A model generated the notes under the pieces. It did not search any database. It worked only from the letters and a program-made list of their open reading frames with translations, and was not told where the DNA came from. A program made the position numbers and the translations under genes. Shown piece by piece: positions 56,550 to 64,000 of a stretch of 64,000 nt of DNA. Numbering within the stretch: position 1 is the stretch's first letter; the number at the start of each line of letters is the position of its first letter. The DNA is from Sepioteuthis lessoniana (Eukaryota; Mollusca; Cephalopoda; Myopsida; Loliginidae): assembly GCA_963585895.1 (NCBI GenBank), contig OY757904.1:68630365-68694364 (forward strand). Reading direction: 5' to 3'.

Positions 56550-57850
56550 TTTCTATTAAAGTCATACATTGAGATAACTTTAGTTCTTAATTTGAGTATA
56601 CGTGTCAGTAAATCTCTTTGCTGTCCCATCTGAGTGTAAATATCAATGGGATTGTATGTGTTTACGCGGAATGTGGGGTAAATGATCCTTAAATAAGCCC
56701 TTTTTACCACATTAAACTGGTTTTTATGAACACAAATCACGAGATCAATCAGTCGCACAACTGATCTATTTTACTTTACACTCACACACATTTCACAAAA
56801 AACAGTTTACATCGAGATAACATTAGTTTCTAATTAGCGTATGTACATTATCAAATCAATTTCCTTCCTATCTGGGTGTAGATATCTCTTACGATTGTAT
56901 GAGTGTACTCTAAATGTGGGTAGGGTGAATGCTTTTAAGATTCAAGTATGATATTATGGGAAGAATGAAATTGTTATATTTATCCGTCTCGTGTGGGCCG
57001 GTCGAAAGCAATTCATCAGAACATTATGATAACAATAGAAAGGCAATCATGACGTCCGTTAGCAAAGTATATTTAGAAGCTTGTGAATATTCAACGCACT
57101 GTATTCATTTTATTTTCCCGCCCGATCCCGATTCTTTCACTTGTTTTGCAGAGAAAATCTAAAAATGTGTCCTGTCAACGAACGTTCGATATGTTTTGGT
57201 GTAGTTGCCAATCAATATTTGTTGGTCAGTGTACATTTCTTGGCGTCTGTCTTGCATTGTTATTGTGGACCAGTTATGTGAAAAGATCCGGGGGCCCGTA
57301 CGAATAGCGTTAAAATGTTTTGCTCGAATGGTCTGTTAATCAAAGCAGAAGAATTCGAGAGAGTCACCGGCGTTAATTGGTGAATTATTCACAATATGAA
57401 ATTAGGCAAGAAGAGAAAGTGTGACGTTGGAAGATAATGAGTCCATTTCGTACGAAATAATGAGAAGGACTTAATGTTTTCGGATGTTTAGACAGTAGAA
57501 CGTATTCAGTGATACATTTTATAAGAAGGAATTGTTGCCAGGTTATTTTTTTTTTCTTCTGTGGATCTTCGTGCTCTTGTAAGAATGAAAAATATATCGA
57601 GTGTTTTCAATACTTATTTGTAAGCCTTGGTAAAAAAAAGTAGTGTACACTGAAAAGAAAACATATTCACAAACAGGTGCACATAGTGTACAGATTGCCT
57701 TTGAGATAAAAAGTTTACATATACATAGAAAATCTTCAAAATATAATCCATTGTACAAATACACATGAGGATTTGATTAATATTTCTGCGTTAAATAAAT
57801 ATGGATATATTTACTGAATAAGCATAGTATGGTACAGTTGCCGATATAAA
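56550..57850. other. No recognised gene
   Basis: Two similar blocks at about 56567-56690 and 56810-56935 ('cattgagataactttagttc' versus 'catcgagataacattagttt', then 'cgtgtcagtaaatctctttg', 'tgggattgtatg') form a direct duplication about 245 nt apart. No coding motif. Confidence 0.45.
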
Positions 57851-57852
57851 TT

Positions 57853-57856
<4 letters not shown>

Positions 57857-57896
<40 letters not shown>
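57857..57896. repeat. (GA)n microsatellite
   Basis: A pure GA run. Confidence 0.95.
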
Positions 57897-57901
<5 letters not shown>

Positions 57902-57989
57902 TAGTTTTCGGTTGTTTTACGGTGTATCAACCCATTTCGAGTCATTTAACGCCGAATTAAATTTCAAATAATTCAATTTAATACACGTA

Positions 57990-58880
57990 CGAGGATCATT
58001 AAATAAGTTTCTAGAGTTTTTTTTTGGTATGGGCACTTTCATTGATCGTACACACATGAAACTCTAGTTCCCTTCGAAGTAAACTCCTCCGGCTGGAATG
58101 CACTTGTTGTACCGTTCTAACAACTTCGGGAAGGCCCCATGGAAGTCCTCTTGTGTGAGCGTGTCAATGACCTTTGTCACAGCCTCTTTCATCTCCTCAA
58201 TAGTCTCATAACGAGCTTAGGGATTAAGCAAAAGTCACAAGGGGCAAAGTCTCGATTATAGGGAGGCTGAGGAACTGTCTTGATGCCCATCTTGGTCAAA
58301 TTGTCTGTGACTAGGATGGAGTTGTGGACTGGTGCATTGTCCTCGTGGAAATGCCACTGACCCGATTTGAAGAGTGCTGGCCTCTTCCGACCGAACCTCT
58401 TCCTATAATCCCTTAAAACCTCAACATATTAACCCTAACCCTAACCTTTTGGCCAACTAACTCTGGTGTATTGACTTCCTTACTCCTTCCACACCTCTCA
58501 TCATCCCTCATAGACTCCCTGCCTTCCTTGAATCTCTTATACCACACAAAAACTGATGCTCGATTCATGCAAAATGGTCGAAAAGCAGTTTGAAGCATCC
58601 CATACGTTTCTGTGGAATTTTTTCCAAGTTTAAAACAGAATTTTATTGCATATCGTTCTTCTAAAGTGTCTTCACGTCTAGATTACATTTTTAAAATTCA
58701 CCAGCTGTGACAATCAGGCTTTAGTAGGGAGTATTCTAATTGCTGTTGTAGCTGTTCATTTGAATCATAAAAATTCGTCAGTCAGCTCATATGATGTATA
58801 GCAATAACATACTGAATTTTCAAGAGTCTCCAAGTTTAAATGCCAGTAAAAAAGTCTGGAAACTTATTGAATGTATCACG
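57990..58880 (-). mobile_element. Mariner-like element, transposase internally deleted
   Basis: Terminal inverted repeats of about 35 nt (57990-58024 and 58846-58880) share 'aataagtttc' and a poly-T stretch, flanked by TA. The minus strand encodes a transposase N-terminus (WYKRFKEGRESMRDDERCGR, SKEVNTPELVGQKVRVRVNM) and, after a deletion, the catalytic-Asp region HFHEDNAPVHNS, LTKMGIKTV, PPYNRDFAPCDF and a C-terminus ending near 58070. The first catalytic-Asp region lies in the deleted part. A stop and shift also interrupt the C-terminal half. It resembles mariner elements found in many animals. Confidence 0.9.
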
Positions 58881-58964
58881 TATTTTTGTTTTTGTCAAAA
58901 CCGTTCAGTTAAATGCCAAACTATTCAGTTCAGCATAAATACAGTTTTATTCTATTTGACCCAT

Positions 58965-59175
58965 ACATAGGACCCTATCAGGTGCTATCACTCCGGGACA
59001 GAGCAGACCTGGGAGCGATGGCAATGAATGTGTACTGCGCATTCCCCAAAGCTCCAGCATTACCGGAACCTCTCCATCATATTGTTTAGCATCATATCTA
59101 GGTCACTAGTTGATAGGAGCGTTACTCCTCTGCAGAGAAGCAGGTGGTGTATTAAACAGCCGTAGCCGACTGGGA
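58965..59175. repeat. Unclassified dispersed repeat (copy 2)
   Basis: Partner of 26085-26290, same orientation. It is followed by a G-run and by the LINE copy at 59.4 kb. Confidence 0.65.
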
Positions 59176-59415
59176 AGGAGAGGGGGATAGACTGTTGAGA
59201 TAAATGTCGATGGGGGGGGGGAAACGTAGATGGGGTAGTGTGAGAGATGAAGAAAAAGAGGTAAGCGAGAAATCAAAATACTGTTTTCTTCTAACCTTTT
59301 AAGTGAGAACTTGAAAATCATTCTTTAAAATCTGGTTTTTATCAGAGTCCAAACGTTGACCATCAGTACCTGTCCAATTTTTCACTGTCTCAGTTGAATA
59401 GCCGGAATTAGCTTT

Positions 59416-60855
59416 CATCATCATCATATCGTGCTGGCAGCACTGATATCCCTGACCCTCTCTCGCCACTCCTCCCTATCGTTCATCGCCCTAGGTAGGT
59501 CTTCAGGACAACAACCTGTATCCTCACATAGCTGCTGAATGTACGTTCGTGCTGGTCGTCCTGCTTTTGCGCGGCCGTGTGTGGGGATCCATAAGAGTAC
59601 ATCTCTTATGAGTTCATCTCTGCTTCTCCAGCAATGTCCTGCATGTCTGGTTCGCCTAACTTGAATAGTTTTCGTGATAGGGGGCAGGTGGCCGTACAGT
59701 TGGTGTCTTGTGGGGTGTTGCTGCCAGGACTTGTTGAGGATTGCACGCAGCATTCTTGTGTAATTGCCATCTAGTTTCTTCTCCAGCCGTTTTGTTAGCG
59801 TCCATGTAGTGCATCCATATAGCAGTATCGATGTGACCGCTGCCTGGAAGAAACTGCGTTTCATTTTATCGGTTAGGTCTGATTTCCATATAGTCGATAG
59901 CCTATTGATAGCTGTCCATGCTTTCGTTAACCTCGTTTCGATGTCCTTTTCGGTTGATTCGACGCTGCTTCCTAGGTCTACTAGTTTAAGAGGGGTTCCT
60001 TCTAGAGTGGAGATGTCCCCCGTTTGGTTATAGCACATATATTCCGTTTTGTGTGCATTAACATGGAGGCCTATGCTTGCTGCTGCTCGTTCCAAAATAT
60101 GCAGAAGTGTTTCGGCTTGGTCAGGGGTATTTGCCAGTATCGCTATGTCATCGGCGTAGTCGGCGTCGGTAATTGTTGTTGCGGGGTATCTTCTGCTTCT
60201 TTTCTTCATCAGTTCGAAGCCATTCTCTTTGATTTTGTCAATCGATGTTCTAAGTACGTAGTCTAGACAAATGATAAAGAGATACGGAGCCAGCGTGTCC
60301 CCTTGTAGTACACCTGCTACAATGTCGAAGTATTCTGTGTCTCCATCTGGTGATCGTACTTTTACTTTAGTGTTTCTATAGAGAATCGTTATTGCCGCTA
60401 CGGTTTCTTTAGGTATGCCGTACGCTAGTAGGATTTGTTCCATCTTTCCTCTGTGAATGGAGTCGAAAGCCTTGGTAAAGTCGACAAATATTAATGTCGC
60501 TTGTAGGTTCTTTGCCCGTACACCTTCAAGGATTCTGCGGATGGTTAGTATTTGTGAGGTCGTAGATCTATTTCTTCGGAAGCCATTTTGTTTTTTTCTA
60601 AGTATGTTGTCGATTTTGGGTTCTATTCGGTTTCGTAGTAGGGCATTGTAGATTTTGGCAGCTATGGATGTAAGTGTTATGACTCGGTAGTTTTTGGCTA
60701 ATCCGAGGTCCCCCTTTTTAGGGAAGGGGAGTATGCATCCCTTCGTCCATCTATCTATCGGATTTTGATTGTATACTGCGTTGCAGTGTCGGAGCAGTAT
60801 GTCGTCGAATTGTCTGGTCTTCCATACTCCCGGGGGAATTTCGTCCAGTCCTGCA
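59416..60855 (-). mobile_element. Young 5'-truncated LINE with open reverse transcriptase frame
   Basis: The best preserved member of the (TGA)n LINE. On the minus strand a frame is open from about 60854 to the stop in the tail at 59424, some 476 codons. It starts at GLDEIPPGVWK, continues through VDFTKAFDSIHR (motif A), GVLQGDTLAP and DADYADDIAIL (active site intact), and ends EWRERVRDISAASTI. One in-frame loss of four codons (KFTY after LKLVD, relative to the 0.4 kb copy) is present. GAATTAGCTTT lies at 59405-59415 and 60856-60866, an 11-bp target duplication. The endonuclease is absent, so it cannot move alone. Confidence 0.95.
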
Positions 60856-60869
60856 GAATTAGCTTTAGT

Positions 60870-62320
60870 AAAGTTATATTAAGGCAAATTCAATAGTGTT
60901 TTTCTGAAATTTTCTGAAGAATTTGATCACTTTTTCTTTTGGCAAAAACGATATTTTTCGATATATATTTAAAAGTAAAAAATTTATATTTTAGTACAAA
61001 AATCGGAGAAATACTAATTTCTGGAATAATACATTATTTAAAAGTTTTCTCAAAAATGCTGGAAAATTAAAATAAGATAGGAACATTGTATTTTGTGCTT
61101 TTATTTTATAATGATATTGACTGATAAGGTGATATTTTTTTAAAACCAGATGATCAAATTATACATTGTGATGTTATATATCGTTCTTAACTTGAAATTA
61201 AAAACTCTGAAGTATTCTAATAGTCATCATTTTGAATTAAAGCATTACGAGTTTGTTTTTTTTTTCTTTGATAAATGATGCCATCATGTATAATAGTTTA
61301 CAGAATTACCTGCGTAGAAATTCTCATTATTCCTTAAATTATATGGACATTTTTTTCTATAGTTTAATCTATTTTGCAGGATTTTGAATACTTATATGCG
61401 TATCTAGTTAAAGAGTCTCCGGAGATTTTATAAATTTTATAATAGAACATAAAAAAGATAAACTTGTATAGATTCTAATATAAAACTAAGAATTAGGCTT
61501 GTTGTTGTCTATTTTTTCAATAGCTTATGTTTACAAGCATCAGATTAATTCTTATGATTAGTACATAATCCCTTGAATTACTTAAGAATACTATATTTTG
61601 TTTCGTTGCACAGCATTTGACTGGCACAATCTTGTTTCGAAGATCGAAAGTTACAACAATTATTAAATAGTTTAAGTTCCATGAAAAAAGGATTATTTCA
61701 TTCTGTGTAAATAGTCAATAAGGTTACCTGTCCAAATTCTAAGTTCCAACGCATCTCCGCATTTGTTAGACTAAAATTTATCGCAAAGCATTTTTGTAAG
61801 TATGATCTCTAAGGATTATTATCTCGTACCTTAATAAGTCTAGTTCCTTTTGGAATAAGGAGGATCATTTTCTAAATCATGAGGTCATTCTTCGTGAGTA
61901 TCTTCCATCAGATAAGCTTAAAAATTGTGTTACTAATGTGATTATTCATCAAGAGTCGTGTTGATAAAGGAAGGATTCAGTGGCTTAGTTTTCAATGGTA
62001 CCTTGCAATTGATCGAAATTTGTATGTGCGATTATTACTCTTTGGTTTTATTTGGTGTTTCGAAAGAAAATTTCAAGTACATATTTTTTAACAAACGTAT
62101 AACCATCATTGATATGATTTGAGACAATTTAATCGTCAAAAGAGATTATAAACAAACGAAAATTCTTGAAAACGGGTGGAGACACCGCTAAGAAATCTCA
62201 AAAATTTTCATTTTTTTCTACATTCATTTGATCTGAAAATATATGTTCCTTAGTTCATTAATGAAAAAAATACTTTCTAAAAGAAATGTACATGTTCTAT
62301 TCAACCACACATGCCACAAA
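60870..62320. other. No recognised gene
   Basis: AT-rich sequence with no open frame, microsatellite or named repeat. Confidence 0.45.
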
Positions 62321-62435
<115 letters not shown>

Positions 62436-62439
62436 ATAG

Positions 62440-62950
62440 CACCATAAAAATGAATTCGGACTCTTTAAAACTGTAGAAAATTTCTACCAATTGCTAACTT
62501 ATAAGTAGAATGTTTCCCGTTGCTTTTTTATTGATGAAGCACTGACCCTATTTAAGTTGTAATGAAAATAATCTAATTATTTCAGTAAGAAATCAGAATT
62601 AGAGGGAAGATATGAGACCACAATAAGAATGTCCGTGCAAACGTTTTCCGCCACTTAAGAGCTGTAAAATTATATTAATCATCGCAAATGTGGCGAATTG
62701 ATTGTAAACCACTTAACTTATTTACATTCAATAGGCTTTTAGTTTAAGACTTAAACGAAAGATATTCACACTTTCTTGGATATAATTTTAAAATGTTCCT
62801 CGTTGTCATTTACTAAGGTCAAAGGATAGAAGAATAGGTATTTCCATATTCCTCAATCTAGACAGTGGCAGATATTCATGAAAAAAATTACTCTTAAATT
62901 CCGAACTTACTTTAATATTGACTCAAAAACTTACGCCAGATCCAAATGTT
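62440..62950. other. No recognised gene
   Basis: Unique AT-rich sequence; nothing identified. Confidence 0.4.
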
Positions 62951-62951
62951 T

Positions 62952-63055
<104 letters not shown>

Positions 63056-63059
63056 GTAG

Positions 63060-63690
63060 GGTAAGGTCGTATCATTGAATTGATTAATTGTAAGAGGTGA
63101 AAACTAATTGTAAATGACAATTATAATGGTGATATTAAAATTATAAAGAGAATCGGAGACTAAGTTTATATCAAATTAACAATAAAGCTAATCTATGAGG
63201 CTATGTGTTTCAAAGTTACAATGCAGTAAGGTAAAGGGTAATTTTTCAGTTCTTATTCAAATGCTGGAATTCATTTCCGGCTCTAAATAAATATATTTTG
63301 CATCAATTAATTTTCTTTCATTTTCCTGATATGTTTACTTCGTCTGAAAATGCTTTAACTGAATTACAATATATCAGTTAGTGATTTAAATCAAACATTC
63401 TATTTTACTAATTTATTTTTTTATAACATTAACCGTTTTGAAATAATGATTATATTAATTCTCTAAACGTCAAGAGTTAATAAAACGAACAAACCGATTG
63501 GTACTGTTTTCATACCTACACTCTTCATAATTCGTTAAAATTAATAAAAGCTAAATTAAAATACACACATAAACAGCTTATAATAAGCTAGTTATATTAT
63601 GCTCATTGCATCTCGTTTTCGTAGAGAAGATGTGGAATATGTAAATTTGCTTTTTTTTTATTTATTTATTTTTTTTTTTTTTTAATGGCA
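63060..63690. other. No recognised gene
   Basis: AT-rich, ending in a poly-T tract at about 63650-63683. Confidence 0.4.
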
Positions 63691-63699
63691 TATCAACTT

Positions 63700-63895
63700 T
63701 TATTTTATGTCAAATCCATCACTGAAGAACATCAAACATACCATTCAACCTATAGCGGGGGAGAAGAGGGGATTTATAATATTCTCAAAGCAATTCATCC
63801 GAAAGTGAACGTAATAAAACGACTGGAGTTCGAACTATCTAACTTGGAGTTTGCAGTTCAGCTATTACACATCAGGACTCCTCGTTGAATTAGGA
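63700..63895 (-). repeat. SINE fragment, minus strand
   Basis: The minus strand shows 'acgaggagtcctgatgtgta' (head), B-box-like 'gatagttcgaactcc', 'gtcgttttattacgttcac', 'ttcggatgaattgctttgag' and 'cccctcttctcccccgctat', the SINE order. Confidence 0.75.
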
Positions 63896-64000
63896 TATTT
63901 ATTTTAAGTTAGGAAATCAAAACTTCGGGCAAAGGATTCAGCTGAAGATAAAAGTTACGATTTAACATTGGCTGAAGAAAGCCAACTTAAAAAAAAAATT

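Noticed and set aside
58433..58449. Interstitial telomere repeat (CCCTAA)n
   Set aside because: The units lie inside the mariner transposase coding sequence and number only about two and a half.
59764..60266. Plus-strand frames in the 59.4 kb region
   Set aside because: They are antisense shadows of the minus-strand LINE.

Overview
This window looks like intergenic or intronic DNA from an animal genome. It is AT-rich and full of compound microsatellites (CT, TA, TG/CA, GA, TAA), and every recognisable protein-coding stretch is a transposable element or its remains. The mix of tRNA-derived SINEs, a short-tailed LINE ending in (TGA)n, a restriction-like-endonuclease LINE ending in (TAA)n, a Tx1-like LINE, a Gypsy LTR element and mariner relics would fit a mollusc, most likely a cephalopod such as an octopus. 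That assignment is an inference from remembered family resemblance. I saw no convincing host exon, tRNA, rRNA or CRISPR array, and no prokaryotic operon structure.

Layout. 0.4-2.46 kb: a long 5'-truncated LINE of the RTE/Proto2-like type with one nonsense codon. 2.5-17.8 kb: mostly unique AT-rich DNA with microsatellites, two foldback (hairpin) repeats, SINE fragments, a short LINE 3' end at 7.8 kb and a putative solo LTR at 15.3 kb. 17.8-21.8 kb: a LINE 3' end, a SINE, an inverted partner of the 15.3 kb LTR, a (TAA)n-tailed LINE and a mariner relic inserted next to its tail. 21.8-26 kb: little recognisable. 26.7-30.3 kb: a cluster of four decayed copies of the (TGA)n LINE on both strands, one holding a SINE.

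31.0-42.4 kb: the most structured part. A decayed Gypsy-type LTR retrotransposon lies on the minus strand. Its reverse transcriptase is split by a SINE with a 17-bp target duplication, its integrase end carries an inverted-repeat SINE, and its 5' LTR is split by a full-length but dead Tx1-like LINE of about 5.8 kb. The unoccupied target repeat appears to survive as a paralogue near 56.5 kb.

43.7-52.3 kb: a cluster of 3' fragments of one LINE family with a restriction-like endonuclease domain and (TAA)n tails. Five plus-strand copies face two minus-strand copies, with a mariner deletion derivative between them. 52.3-64 kb: microsatellites, SINEs, a deleted mariner at 58 kb and, at 59.4-60.9 kb on the minus strand, the best preserved LINE copy, flanked by an 11-bp target duplication.

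The elements do not form a pathway. They record a layered history of insertions, and the nesting order can be partly read: Gypsy first, then its SINE and Tx1 passengers; a mariner after the (TAA)n LINE tail at 21 kb.
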